Of a stretch of 64,000 nt of DNA, positions 22,276-32,933 are shown one piece after another. A program made the translations under genes and the position numbers. Positions within the stretch are counted from its first letter, which is position 1; each line of letters begins with the position of its first letter. The notes under the pieces were generated by a model, which did not search any database, was not told the DNA's origin, and saw nothing but the letters and a program-made list of their open reading frames with translations. The DNA is from Muscardinus avellanarius (taxonomy: Eukaryota; Chordata; Mammalia; Rodentia; Gliridae). The stretch lies in assembly GCA_963383645.1 (NCBI GenBank), contig OY726571.1, positions 78,408,476-78,472,475 on the forward strand, read 5' to 3'.

Positions 22276-22522
22276 TTTATTTATTTATTTGTTTGTTTAT
22301 TTATTTATTTATTTATTTATTTATTGGTACTGGGAATGGAACCCAGGGGCATTCTACCTCCGAGCTATACCCCCAGCCCTGTTTTTATTCTTTCTTTTGA
22401 AACAGGGTTTCACTGAGTTGCAGAGAGCCTCACTAAGTAGCTGAGGCTGTCCACGAACCCAGATCCTCTTGTCTCAGCCTCCGAAATGCTGGGATTACAA
22501 GTGCGCACCAACACGCCTGGAT
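22276..22522 (-). mobile_element. Type A SINE with (TTTA)n tail
   Basis: TTTA/TTTG units (22276-22324), then GGTACTGGGAATGGAACCCA to CACCAACACGCCTGGA. Confidence 0.92.
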
Positions 22523-22710
22523 TTACGAAGACTTTATACAGTACTGCTTATACGTTGAGCCATGTTCTATAAGTCATGTGGCACCATCACCTTCCTGTGT
22601 TCCAGTCCACCCTGGGAGTTGGAAGCTCTAATTTTTCTGCAGGAGAATTAAAGTTCTATAAGGTATATTCTTCAAACAAATGCAGGTCGCCATTAAGAGT
22701 TAGAATTTGA

Positions 22711-22930
22711 GCCAAGTATGGTGGCGCATGCCTGTAATCCCAGTACTTGGGAGGCTGAAACTGGAGAATCGGGGATTCATGGCCAGCCTCAGATACTTAG
22801 TGAGGGCCTCTGCAACTTAATGAGACCCTGTTTCAAAATAAAAAATAAAAAAATCAGGCTCCGGGGTATAGCTTGGAGGTAGATTGCCCCTGAGTTCAAT
22901 CCTCAAAAAACAAAGACAAAACCAAAAACA
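22711..22930 (+). mobile_element. Type A SINE
   Basis: AGCCAAGTATGGTGGCGCAT to GAGTTCAATCCTC with an AAAC-rich tail. Confidence 0.88.
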
Positions 22931-22949
22931 AACACATGACTAGAATTTG

Positions 22950-23070
22950 AGTCGGGCATGGTGGTGCATGCCTGTAATCCCAGTACTTGAGAGGCTGAGA
23001 CAGAAGGATCCTAGGTTCAAGGCCAGTTTAGAGAAGCCTTCTGTAACTTAGCAAGAGCCTGTTTCACACC
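22950..23070 (+). mobile_element. SINE left half only
   Basis: AGTCGGGCATGGTGGTGCAT to GAGCCTGTTTCACACC. The copy is truncated before the ID half. Confidence 0.8.
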
Positions 23071-23773
23071 AAAAGAAGCTTAGAGGAGCTGTTGCCCTGC
23101 TGCGTCTCTGCTGGGATGTGCGTCGGGGAAAGCAAACGTCTTGATGCCCATTCAGGCGACGCCGCAGAAGCGCCATGTGTGTTCATTCTGGGGTTACGGT
23201 TAGCTTTTATCGAGGCAGGTGACTTTGCCCAACAGAATCTATCAATAACGAAGACCGTTTCCACTGGTTTCAGTAATGAAAAATAAATACCAGGTTTGGC
23301 TGTGTAAAGTTAAAGTGGGGTGGTGGGAAGCCTGGGGGTGGTTACTGCTGGTGAGAGGCCAGGCTGCGGGGGCCCTGGAGAGACCCCGTTTGCCCAGAGA
23401 TCTGAACTGTAAGGTGTATACCCTGTGAAGACCCGGGGTGGATCCTTGAAATGCGAGGACAAGCAGAATGAAGACCGCAAGGCAGGAAGGAGCGGGTATG
23501 AGGAACCCGGCAGAGGATGCATGACCGTCAGGGTGGGAGAGGTTGGGAGCTGGAGGCAGGTGCGGGCCACTCAAGGGCCTTGTAGGCCTGCGTGGCAGGA
23601 AGATGGGATTCTAGGTGTACTGGGGTGTGGGTGGCAGTGTTCGGGTGGTGAACTGTTGTATATGTGTCCAAGACTAGTTTCTCCATTTCTGCCCTGCAAA
23701 AGCCCCAAAGCCCTCCCCATCCTGTGAATGCCTGTTATTGCTTTTCTAACATATCTTCCCCTGGGGAATCCTT

Positions 23774-23775
<2 letters not shown>
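23071..23775. other. Non-SINE sequence with a possible ancient repeat
   Basis: 23440-23600 reads like the ancient family noted at 1.6 kb (GCGGGCCACTCAAGGGCCTTGTAGGCC then GGCAGGAAGATGGG). The GC-rich frames (23242-23727) overlap on both strands, and none has a recognisable domain. Confidence 0.35.
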
Positions 23776-23807
<32 letters not shown>

Positions 23808-24009
23808 GCGGTACTGGGGATGGAACCCAGGGGCGTTCTACCTCCGAGCTACCTCCCCAGACCTATTTTTTAGTATTTTTGATTTTGAAACAGGGTCTCA
23901 CTGAGTTGCGGAGGGCCTCACTAAGTAGCTGAGGCTGGCCGCGAACCACGGTCCTCCGGTCTCCGCCTCCCAAATGCTGGGATTACAAGAGTGAGCCACC
24001 ACGCCCGGT
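23776..24009 (-). mobile_element. Type A SINE with long T tail
   Basis: About 31 T residues, then GGCGGTACTGGGGATGGAAC to GAGCCACCACGCCCGGTA. TSD-like AATCCTTCC occurs before the tail and again at 24010. CpG sites are well preserved, suggesting a young copy. Confidence 0.95.
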
Positions 24010-24044
24010 AAATCCTTCCCTTTTGGAGCAATGGATATTTTTTG

Positions 24045-24408
24045 TATTGTTGTTACTGGAGATTGAACCCAGAGACATCCTGCCTCCAAGCTACATACCC
24101 CGAACCCTATACTATTTATTTTTATTTTTATTGTTTTTTTGTGATGCTGGTGATTGAACCCAGGGGCACTCTACCTCTAAGACACCCCCATCCCAATATT
24201 TAATTTAATTTAATTTGTTTTTTTTGGTGGTACTGGGGATGGAACCCTTCTACCTCCGGGCTACATTCCCAGACCTATTTATTTTTTAAATATTTTATTT
24301 GGAAACAGGGTCTCTTAAACCAGTAAGGCTGGCTTCGAACTTGTGTGATCCTCCTGTCTCCGCCTCCCAAGCACGGGGATTACAAGTGTGCTCCACTACG
24401 CCTGGCTA

Positions 24409-24439
<31 letters not shown>

Positions 24440-24650
24440 GACATGGGGTCTTGGCTAAATTGCTGAGGCTGGTCTTGAACCTGCAGTCCTCCTGTCTTAG
24501 CCTCCAAGTACTAAGATTTCATGCATGCAGTGTGCCATCACACCTGGCCTATGTTATCTTTTATATTAATACAGAGTCTCACTAAGTTGCTGAGGCTGGC
24601 CTTGAACCCACAATCCTCTGGTTTCAGCAACCCAAGTAAGTGCTTGGCTT
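24045..24650 (-). mobile_element. Pile-up of old SINE fragments split by a type B copy
   Basis: Two right-half fragments (24045-24128, 24136-24213), the type B insert, an old left half (24436-24550, TTGCTGAGGCTGGTCTTGAA) and a further left-half fragment (24551-24650). All are minus-oriented. Confidence 0.75.
24226..24414 (-). mobile_element. Type B SINE nested in an old SINE
   Basis: GGTGGTACTGGGGATGGAAC passes straight into CCTTCTACCTCCGGGCTACA; the left half has CTTAAACCAGTAAGGCTGGC. It ends CACTACGCCTGGC. AATTTAATTT-like sequence precedes it and TAATTTAC follows. Confidence 0.88.
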
Positions 24651-25560
24651 AAGGGTGTTCCCACTGTGTCTTGCGTATCTTACAGGTATTTTTACAAAGC
24701 CTTTAGTGCATCTGCAGCTTGACTGTGCCCCGGCAAATGAGGTTAGATGTGGAATTTTCCACTGGTGATGCCATGCGGAGGCTTAAAAGAGTTTTGGATT
24801 TGGGAATTAGGAAAGCTCATCTTGGTGTCTGTTAGGAAACAAAGGCTGGATGGGAAGAACTTTGGAGGTCTTTGTAATTCTCAGTGTCTGTGGTTTTATG
24901 ATGGTCACAGGGCTGTGTAGACAGCTCAGACCCTTGAGGAATGCGGCGAGGTAAACACAGGGTCGTATACTTTACTACCTTTTGGCATGTCGGTCTCTCA
25001 AAACTGCTGCTGGGAGCATGAGCTGCCTCATTAACCAGTAGCTTGCTTTCCTTACTTCTTTTCAACTCCAATCAGGTAAAGGTTTTAGTAAGTGGGTGTC
25101 ATTCCAGCTCTTGCTTTTGTTAGGAAGCAGAGAGGGAGGAAGACAGAACTTGTGAACTTCTAAGTTTCCCAGAGGGTGGTTGCTGTGTTGTATTGCTCCG
25201 ATGTCCTTCAGCGTCCTTGGTGAAGGTGGTAAATTAAGTGTGCCTTTTCCAATATCCTCGGAATTTCTAATGAGCTTCTGTGTGTCTTGCCACATTTTCT
25301 GCTCATATCTATTGTTTTCATCAAAACTCTGTTCTTCCATTACCCACCCTGCCCCCAAAACTTAATTTATTTCTTTTACTTTCAAGATGGATTCCAAAAT
25401 TATATGTATGTATGTATGTATGTATGTATATTCCAGAGTTAGTATAATATAGGGTGTGTGAGATTTTTTTTTTCATTGAAAAGCTATGGAATCAAGTATA
25501 TACACTGTATTACTCGACATTTTCACAGTTATCATCTAAAGAACCGACCATGTAACTTAA
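24651..25560. other. Non-coding sequence
   Basis: Contains a short (GTAT)n run at 25404-25430. No mobile element or exon recognised. Minus-strand frames at 24832-25358 have no recognisable domains. Confidence 0.4.
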
Positions 25561-25565
25561 AGGGA

Positions 25566-25581
25566 GATTTATTTATCTATT

Positions 25582-25624
<43 letters not shown>

Positions 25625-25818
25625 TTTTGGTGGTACCGGGGATGGGACCCAGGGGCATTCTACCCCCGAGCCCTATTTTTTATTCTTTATTTTGAAACAG
25701 AGTCTCACTGAGTTGCAAAGGGCCTCACTAAGTAGCTGAGGCTGTCCGCGAACCACGATCTTTCTGTCTCAGCCTCCCAAATGCTAGGATGACAAGCGTG
25801 CACCACCATGCCTGGCTA
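25566..25818 (-). mobile_element. Type A SINE with (TTTA)n tail
   Basis: TTTA units (25566-25627), then GGTGGTACCGGGGATGGGAC to CACCACCATGCCTGGCTA. The linker side of the right half lacks about 12 bases (TACCCCCGAGCCCTATTTTT). Confidence 0.92.
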
Positions 25819-25825
25819 GGAAGGA

Positions 25826-26166
25826 AGATTTATTTGCTCATGGTTTCAGTCCATTTGAGGCCGGGGTCCATGGATCTCAAGACATGGTGGCAGTGGGAAG
25901 CAGAGAGAGGGAACGAAGCCTAAGGCATCGTTCTAACATCATGGCGGCCGGAGGTAAAAGAGCGTTCGAGGGAGGAGGAGCCAGATATCATCTCCAAGGC
26001 TGCAGCCCCAGAGACCCACTTTCTCCAGTAACACCGTCCAGCTCAGGCTACCACCCAGATAAATCCATCGTAATGGACTCTCCACTGCTGAGATTATACC
26101 TTGGTTGACTTAGTTAACCCAGAATATTAATAAACGAGTGCTTTAAGGGACATTCTTTATCTAACT
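25826..26166 (-). mobile_element. Solo LTR, MaLR/ORR1-like family, copy 1
   Basis: In the sense orientation it ends with GAGCAAATAAATCTTCC (poly(A)-type signal) and starts with AATGTCCCTTAAAG. In between it shares ordered blocks with the copies at 56.2 and 60.6 kb (ATAATCTCAGCAGTGG, GGAGAAAGTGGGTC, ATGGACTGAAACC). No internal retroviral sequence adjoins it. The plus-strand frame at 25884-26108 is antisense LTR. Confidence 0.75.
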
Positions 26167-26169
26167 GCA

Positions 26170-26580
26170 GCTATATCATGCAGGGATATAGCTATGGCAT
26201 ATTTCTCTGAGAAGAAACCTGTTACTCTAAAGAAATAGTTTCTTTGGAGAAGTTTTCAAGTGCCTCAGTGCTGTGAAAATTGTCATTGTATTATTCAAAT
26301 AGTAGGATGAGTGTTTTTTTCCCCACAAAGGAGAAATAGGTTCCAAATAGATCTTAGTTGATTTCTTTAATAGTAAGTTTTATATTATGGGTCTTTCTTA
26401 TTTTTGACAAGCTAAATGTTTTTACTAAACATTGAAAATACACTTACAAGCTACTGTGTCAATTAGGATTTAAGAGTTCTTAGAACAGTGGGTTATTCCA
26501 GTTCTGTGAGCAAACTAAGTCTGCTAAAATTCATTTAAACATATTTAAAGACAGAGGTAGAGTTTTTAACCACTTCATTG
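26170..26580. other. AT-rich non-coding sequence
   Basis: No repeat or exon recognised. Confidence 0.4.
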
Positions 26581-26584
26581 CTAG

Positions 26585-26585
<1 letters not shown>

Positions 26586-26631
<46 letters not shown>

Positions 26632-27053
26632 GGGTGTACTCTGGTTTGAACCTCTTGAGTCCAGGGGTGATCTACCAAGCTATACCCCCAAGTTCTTTTT
26701 TTGTGTGTGTGTGTGTGTGGTGCTGGAGACAGAACCCAAGGTCATTCTACCTTTAAGCTACACCCATAGCCCTATTTCTATTTTTTGTTTTGAAACAGGG
26801 TCTTGTTAAGTTGATGAGAGCCTCACTGAGTTGCTGAGGCTGGCTTTGGACCTGTGATCGTCCTGTCTCAGCCTCCCAAATACTGAAATTACTAGGTTTC
26901 ATCATTATGCCAGGCTTATTGTTCTGTTTCAAAACAGAATTCGGTTACGTTGCTGAGAATCTCACTAAGGCTTGTCTTGACTCTGCAATCCTTTTATCTC
27001 AGCTTCCCAGGTATTGGGATTACAGACAAGATATGCACCATCTTGCCCGCCTT
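26586..27053 (-). mobile_element. (TG)n tail, old SINE and nested SINE
   Basis: A (TG)n tract (26586-26629) heads an old right-half fragment (26630-26690). A second SINE with its own (TG)n tail (26698-26918, GTGCTGGAGACAGAACCCAA to TTATGCCAGGCTT) interrupts it. The old left half resumes at 26922-27053 with TTCGGTTACGTTGCTGAGAA. Confidence 0.8.
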
Positions 27054-27247
27054 CTGCTAGCTTTTGATATCAGCTATGGCTGATTTTACTGGCATCATAT
27101 AGTAGTAGATTAATTTAACTAATGATCTTTTTTATTTTATTATTTTTTGTTTGTGTATATGGTACTGGGGATTGAAACCTAGGGGTGTTCTACCTCTGAT
27201 TTACACACCAGCCCTATTTTATTATTTATTTATTCATTTATTTATTT

Positions 27248-27654
27248 ATTGCAGTACTAGGGATGGAACCCAGGGGCATTCTACCTCCAAGCTACTCTCC
27301 CATCCCTTTTTTTTTTGCGGGCTTGGGGATGGAACCCAGGGGCATTTGACCTCCGAGCTACCCACCCTGCCTTATTTTTTTATTCTTTATTCTTTGAAGC
27401 AGGGTCTTACTAAATTGCAGAAGGCCTCATTAAGTAGCTGAGGCTGTCCATGAACCGTGATCCTCCAGTCTCAGCCTCCTGAATGCTGGGATTACAAGCG
27501 TGCGACACCACGCCTGGCTATTCTTTATTTTTTGAAACAAGGTTTCACTGAGTTGCAAAGGGCCTTACTAAGTAGTAGCTGAGTCTCTCCTTGAACCACT
27601 ATCTTCCTGTTTCAGCCTCTGAAATGTTAGGATTACAAGAGTGCCACCATACCC
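27248..27654 (-). mobile_element. Middle element of the three-deep nest
   Basis: Right half 27248-27307 (GCAGTACTAGGGATGGAACC), left half 27520-27654 (GGTTTCACTGAGTTGCAAAG to GCCACCATACCCAGC). It is interrupted at its linker. Confidence 0.85.
27308..27519 (-). mobile_element. Innermost element of the three-deep nest
   Basis: GCGGGCTTGGGGATGGAACC to GACACCACGCCTGGC, an uninterrupted type A copy and so the youngest of the three. Confidence 0.9.
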
Positions 27655-27943
27655 AGCTATTTTTTTATTTTGAAACAGGCTCCGAAACAGGGTCTCACAA
27701 AGTTGCAGAGTGCCTCACTAAGTTGCTGAAGTTGGCTGCAAACCTTTGATTCTCCTACCTTAGGCTCCCAAATACTGGGATTACATGTGTGCACCAAAAT
27801 GTCTGGCTTTTATTTTTAAGAGAACTTAAAAAATACAGGTACTAAAACATATTTTCCTGCAGTCAGAATTTTTCTCTTCTTATACCAACACTATAATTTG
27901 GTGTTAACACTTTGCTTGATTTGAATCTTGGTTTGTTTGTTGA

Positions 27944-28140
27944 TTTATTTATTTATTTATTTGAAGTGCTGGGGATGGAACCTAGGGCATTCTACCTTTG
28001 AATTCTAATTCTTTATTTTGGAACAGTCTCACTGAATTGCAAAGAGCCTTACTAAGTAGTTGAGGCTGTCTGGAAACCTTGATCCTCTGTCTCAGCCTCT
28101 CAAATGCTGGGATTACAAGTGTGTGCCACCACGCCCACCT
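27944..28140 (-). mobile_element. Type A SINE with linker deletion
   Basis: Short TTTA tail, then GTGCTGGGGATGGAACCTAG to GCCACCACGCCCACC. Part of the right half and linker is missing (TTTGAATTCTAATTCTTTAT). Confidence 0.85.
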
Positions 28141-28620
28141 GTACTTTGCTTTTAAACCCTGGAGGAAAGAGTCCTGGCCCTGCTAATTCAAGAGTGAGCA
28201 CATTGATGTCTTTGTTACATCAACCCTGCAACATATTGGATGTCTCTGTGAACAACTCCAAGGTTTCAAGATGGGTAAGAAGAATGTCTCAGTTATACAG
28301 TGGCTATAACTTAGGACCAGGGATGAGATAGGAAATTGTGGCTCTTTTTTGGCCACTGTCTTCCCTGTGCCACCCATTAACATATCACAGTAGTTTCTAT
28401 TGAGAAAAACTGAACACAGCTAGTAACGCATCTCAGATTCCTTGGATCACTCACAGTAATTCCTGTGATTTTGTAATAACATGACAAGTTCACATCCATA
28501 CATTGTCTTTATGTGAATGAGAGTTTCTCTTTTCATCAATATAATAATTTTATAAAAGTATTACACCTTTGCAAAAAAAGTGCATATCATTTGTCACTAT
28601 GATGGGAGCTGTGCAAACTC
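28141..28620. other. Non-coding sequence
   Basis: No repeat or exon recognised. Confidence 0.4.
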
Positions 28621-28737
28621 TAGTATATATATATATATATTTTTTTTTTTTCTTCTTTTTTATGGTGCTGGGGATTGAACTCAGGTCTCATGCTTTCTAG
28701 GCAGGTTCTCCATTACAAATACCCCCAATCCCTGTTT
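28621..28737 (-). mobile_element. Classic ID-type monomer with (TA)n
   Basis: A short (TA)n run precedes GGTGCTGGGGATTGAACTCA, then CATGCTTTCTAGGCAGGTTC and ATTACAAATACCCCCAATCC. This is the body of a free tRNA-Ala-derived ID element, distinct from the ID-like right half of the dimers (it has CATGCTTTCTAGGCA instead of GGGGCATTCTACC). Confidence 0.75.
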
Positions 28738-28767
28738 TTTAAATTTTTTTAAAAATATAACTTTCTA

Positions 28768-28971
28768 GCCAGGCTTGGTGGCGCACGCTTGTAATCCCAG
28801 CATTCGGGAGGCTGAGACAGGAGGATCGCGGTTCGCGGACAGCCTCAGCTACTTAGTGAGGCCCTCTGCAATTTACTGAGACCCGGTTTCAAAATAAAGA
28901 ATAAAAAATAGGGCAGGGGGTGTAGCTCGGAGGTCGAATGCTCCTGGGTTCCATCCCCAGACCCGCAAAAA

Positions 28972-29006
<35 letters not shown>

Positions 29007-29007
29007 A
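28768..29007 (+). mobile_element. Type A SINE with (AAAT)n tail
   Basis: AGCCAGGCTTGGTGGCGCAC to GGTTCCATCCCCAGACCCGC, then 10 AAAT units (28968-29007). It shares GGGCAGGGGGTGTAGCTCGG, GGTCGAATG and the CCCGC end with the copy at 46643, so the two form a subfamily. ACTTTCT flanks both ends. Confidence 0.95.
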
Positions 29008-29074
29008 ACTTTCTTGTCTGGGACAGGATCTGGGTGATAGAAAACTAGCAAACACACAAAGAAAAGTCACATGT

Positions 29075-29305
29075 AACCTGGGTGTGGACGCGCACACTTG
29101 TAATCCCAGTATTTGGGAGGCTGAGACAGGAGGATCAAGGGTTTGTGGCCAGCCTCAACTGCTCAGTGAGGCCCTCTGCAACTGAGTGAGAACCTGTTTC
29201 AAAATAAAGAATAAAAAATTGGGCTGACTACATAGCTCGGAGGTAGAATGCCCCCGTGTTCCATCCCCAGTACTGCTACTAAATTAAAAAAAAAAATTAA
29301 ATAAA
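29075..29305 (+). mobile_element. Type A SINE
   Basis: ACCTGGGTGTGGACGCGCAC to GTTCCATCCCCAGTACTGC with an A/T-rich tail. AAAGTCACATGT (29062-29074) and AGAGTCACATGT (29308-29320) mark the target-site duplication. Confidence 0.93.
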
Positions 29306-29755
29306 AAAGAGTCACATGTGGCCTTTAGGACTTTTCAATTTGAGGATGTAAAGGAAGCTACTTAAAAGAAGGTTGTGTGGAGCTTAATTCCTCCTCGTTT
29401 TTACAACACACATACTCATATCCATGATGGAAACGTGGCTCTGTGTCACCAGCTAGGTGTCTTAACACAAATACAGTGACCTCCTCTCCGTTTATCACGC
29501 TCCCCTGCCCAGAGTGCAGCTGCAGAGACCCCTTTCTCACATTTAACCCATTTCCTCTTTTCCTCAATGGTGAAAAGCTTCAACATGCTTTCCTTCCCAC
29601 CCCATGGCAAGACTTCTTTAAATTTCCAGAGATGGCCTGGCTATTTTTTGTTTCATATTTCTTTTCCAACTGATTTGTGATCTTACCCTTCACGGTTGTT
29701 CTCTTCTTCCTGCTCTGCAGAAACTCAGACACAATCTTGGACCTCTTTCCTGTGA

Positions 29756-29807
<52 letters not shown>

Positions 29808-31130
29808 TCACACGATGATCGCTGTGCTTGCTGCTGCCTTCCTGGCCATCTTTTGTCTACAGTTTTGACATTGCAAATGGTCTGATCTTTCCTTCTCTCC
29901 TCGTGTCTCTGTCTTGTTCTCGCGCTTCCATCCTGTGTTCCACCAAGAGGTTGAGCCACAAAGACAGTCTTCTTTCTCTCTCGTCCTCCTTTACCCTCAC
30001 GTGGCTCCTAAAGATATTTGCTTAAAGTCAGTTCCCTTCCCATGAGAGATTTGGAGACCAGCTCTACTCACATTTATTTTCCCCTCAATAAATAAATCAG
30101 ACATGCAGAATACTCCCCAATGATAAGCCCATTAGCTATCGTTCTCTCTTGGAGCGTATCTGTTGGCTCTTTTTTTTTTGGTTTTATATTTCAGCAGGCT
30201 TTGATTACTTTGGCCATCTGTGCCTGGGGGAGGAAGGAGATACTGGTGCTCACTGATCCAGCTGTGAAGCAGGAGAATCATTCTGGCAGCTTCTCCTATT
30301 CCACGGCGTGGCACACACAGAAACATGGTCAGGGTCACAGGCAGCCAATGGATGGGGTTGCATGTGGCCAAAGCGGAGTAGCCCGGGGCTTCCCTGCAGC
30401 TCTGCCCATGGGGCCATCAGATTGCAGCCCGCCAATGCAAGACTGAGGGGCTGGACATGGACGCACACCTGGACACATCTGGCAGCCACCTGTGGGGATG
30501 CTTCCACTTACCATCACGTTGCCCAAGCCCAGGGAAACGAAACCATCTCCTCGCATGTTTGGGCCACATCCTTTCCCAGTATGGAACTCACAAATGAACA
30601 CACCCAAAAGCCTACCCAATAATTGGTCTTACTGGATTATATTCCACTAAGTGATATTTCTAAATATACCATGTTACGATGCAACAAATCACTATGCTTT
30701 GGGGTGGTTATTTTAACATGGCAGTCATTGCTCCTCTTTAATTAGCTGATAAATCAAGGGCTATTTGGAACTTTTGTGGGAAAATCACCTTAGTGACTAA
30801 TGTGGTTAATGCCAACACTTTGAAACAGCATGCTGTGGTCAGTGGCTTGTCCCGTTCATTCATTCATTGAGAAATTTTGACTGTGTGTCTGGTATGGGGT
30901 AAGGAGAGACAGGATGTAATTCATAGTTGTTTCTTCAAGGAAATATTGAACCTAGAGTCAAATGGGGGGCCAGTTCTTGGATATTTGAAATGCTAAAGTC
31001 ACTGATAACATTTATGAACAAAGGCTGAAATCATACATCACAATAGGAATTTTTCAAAAAGGGTGATTGGGGGAGAGGCGTTGTTGGGGAATAAAGTATG
31101 ATTTAAAGTGGTCCTCAAAAGACAAGTAGA
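29306..31130. other. SINE-free non-coding block with one (CA)n tract
   Basis: A (CA)n microsatellite at 29758-29804 is the only clear repeat. A good acceptor-like CTTCCTGCTCTGCAG at about 29720 leads into it with no donor. GC-richer sequence at 30250-30620 carries overlapping open frames on both strands, none with recognisable domains. Confidence 0.45.
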
Positions 31131-31137
31131 ATTTAAA

Positions 31138-31245
31138 TCAGGCCTGCCTGAAATTCTAGCACCTGGGAAGCTGAGACGAGAATCACAGGTTCAAGGCCAG
31201 TGTGTGGCAACTGAGGGAGACCTTATTTCCAAAAGATATAAAAAA
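31138..31245 (+). mobile_element. Old SINE left half
   Basis: CAGGCCTGCCTGAAATTCTA to CTTATTTCCAAAAGATATAA. It is truncated at its A-rich end, where the next SINE begins. Confidence 0.7.
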
Positions 31246-31455
31246 TAGCTGGGTATGGTGGCACATGCTTGTAAGGCCGGTACTTGGGAGGCTGAGACAA
31301 GAGGATCTTGGTTCGCAGCCAGCCTCAGAAACTTAGTGAGGCCCTCTGCAACTTCACGAGACTCTGTTTCAAAATAAAGAATAAAAAATCGGGCTGGGGG
31401 CGGGTGTAGCTCAGAGGTAGAAATTCTTTGGGTTCAATACCCAGTACCGTACACA
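31246..31455 (+). mobile_element. Type A SINE
   Basis: GCTGGGTATGGTGGCACATG to GGTTCAATACCCAGTACC. Confidence 0.9.
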
Positions 31456-31477
31456 TCCAATTTCTTTTTAAATTTTA

Positions 31478-31672
31478 ATTTTTGGTGTTTGAAGTATTGA
31501 GGATTGAACCCAGGGGCACTCAACCACTGAGCTTTCTCTCAAGCCCTTTTTATCTTTTTAATTTTGAGACAGGGGCTCTCTCTAGGTTGCCCAGGCTGAC
31601 CTGGGACTTGTGATCCGTTTGCTTCAGCCTTCAGTAGCTGGGGCTGCAGAAGTGTGCTTTCACACTCGGCAA
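31478..31672 (-). mobile_element. Older SINE of a different, squirrel-like subtype
   Basis: GTATTGAGGATTGAACCCAG, CTCAACCACTGAGCTTTC and TTAATTTTGAGACAGGGGCT differ consistently from types A and B and resemble the common squirrel SINE wording. It ends TTTCACACTCGGCA. Confidence 0.75.
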
Positions 31673-32037
31673 AATTTAATATGTAATATACACGCACACA
31701 TTTATAATATTTAGTGAAAGAGAGAATAGGGAAGAAATGATCAATACTGTTGGAATGATTCTGGTGTAAAATGATGATGTAGTCTTAATTTATCCACTGA
31801 ATATTGGCAAAAGATTGCATTTTAGCTTTTCAGATGGGGGGGGATTATTCTGATAATGAAGAATAAGTGTCTCAAAATAGTCGCCCACTAAGTGAGCAAA
31901 AATAGGAGCAAGATGCATTTTTAAGGTCTTGTAAATATTTTATTTGTTCCTAGTAAATACCTTTATAGAAGGGCCACCCACACTTTAGCTACTCTGGGGA
32001 TAATTGATCTAGTTAGGCATGCTGCAGGTTATTTATT
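31673..32037. other. AT-rich non-coding sequence
   Basis: No repeat or exon recognised. Confidence 0.4.
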
Positions 32038-32263
32038 TATTTATTATTTATTTATTTTTGTGAGTCTGGGGATGGAACCCAGGGGCATTTTACCTCCAAG
32101 CTATACCCCCAGCCTTATTTTTTATTCTTTACTTTTGAAACAGGGTCTCAATAAGTTGCAGAGGGCCTCACTAAGTAGCTGAGGCTATCTGCGAACTGTG
32201 ATCCTCTGGTCTCGGCCTCCTGAATGCTGGGATTATAAGCCTGCGCCACCACGCCCGGCTTTG
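32031..32263 (-). mobile_element. Type A SINE with TTTA tail
   Basis: TTTATT tail, GTGAGTCTGGGGATGGAACC to GCGCCACCACGCCCGGC. The flanking word GCAGGTTAT occurs at both ends (from 32023 and from 32264). The GAGTCTGGGGATGG start puts it in the same subgroup as the copies at 28768 and 47280. Confidence 0.93.
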
Positions 32264-32583
32264 CAGGTTATGCTTGCTAGTGAGAGAAGTAAGAGCGGGT
32301 CCATTTCCAAGCCCAACCCAGAGGAACTCCCTTGGAAGTGATTTATTTTCCTTTTTTCCTTAGGATGGCTTTAGGGCCTGCAATAGAAGCCATAGGAAAC
32401 TGTGATTTTTTGGATTCCTCTGAGCTAGGAGGCCTATTTTAAATCCCTAAGAAGAAGCATGACTAAATTCTTGTAGATTCTTTCATGAATGTGCTGCTCA
32501 GAATAAAATCTTTTCTTGAGTTTGAAAATTAGTTCACAGGAGAAAGTTGCCTAAGAAATGACAGTACAGAGAGGCCAGATTAT

Positions 32584-32591
32584 TGTGTGTG

Positions 32592-32639
<48 letters not shown>

Positions 32640-32655
32640 TGTATGTGTATGGGGA
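32584..32655. repeat. (TG)n microsatellite with TATG variants
   Basis: TGTGAG/TGTGTG/TATG-type dinucleotide tract of about 70 bp. Confidence 0.9.
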
Positions 32656-32677
32656 ATAGTTCATATTTTTGTCTGTT

Positions 32678-32933
32678 TTTTTTTTGGTACTGAAGTTTGA
32701 ATGCAGAAACTTTCTAGTCCAAGCAAAACCCCAGCTCTTTATTTTATTTTTTATTTCTATTTTATTTTATTTTATTTTTATTTAATTTTAATTTTAATTT
32801 AATTTAATTTAATTTTTATTTTTATTTTGAAACAGGGTCTCACTAAGTTGCTGAGGCTGGCCTTGAACCTGCAATTCAACAGTCTCAGCCTCTCAAGTAC
32901 TGGAATTACAGGCGTGGGCCACCATATCTGGCT
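32678..32933 (-). mobile_element. Dimeric SINE with expanded (TTTTA)n linker
   Basis: Right half 32684-32737, then a TTTTA/TTTAA-rich linker of about 90 bp (32738-32826; normal ~25 bp), then the left half TTTTGAAACAGGGTCTCACT to CACCATATCTGGC. Confidence 0.85.

Larger units (their letters stand above)
27155..27807 (-). mobile_element. Three-deep nested SINEs, outer element
   Basis: The outer right half (27155-27222, GGTACTGGGGATTGAAACCT) is separated from the outer left half (27655-27807, GGGTCTCACAAAGTTGCAGA to CACCAAAATGTCTGGC) by two younger copies inserted one inside the other. Confidence 0.85.

Noticed and set aside
23064..23727. Overlapping GC-rich frames on both strands
   Set aside because: Frames overlap in several phases, with no domain; part matches an ancient repeat.
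29700..29804. Acceptor-like CTGCTCTGCAG
   Set aside because: Leads into a (CA)n microsatellite with no donor.
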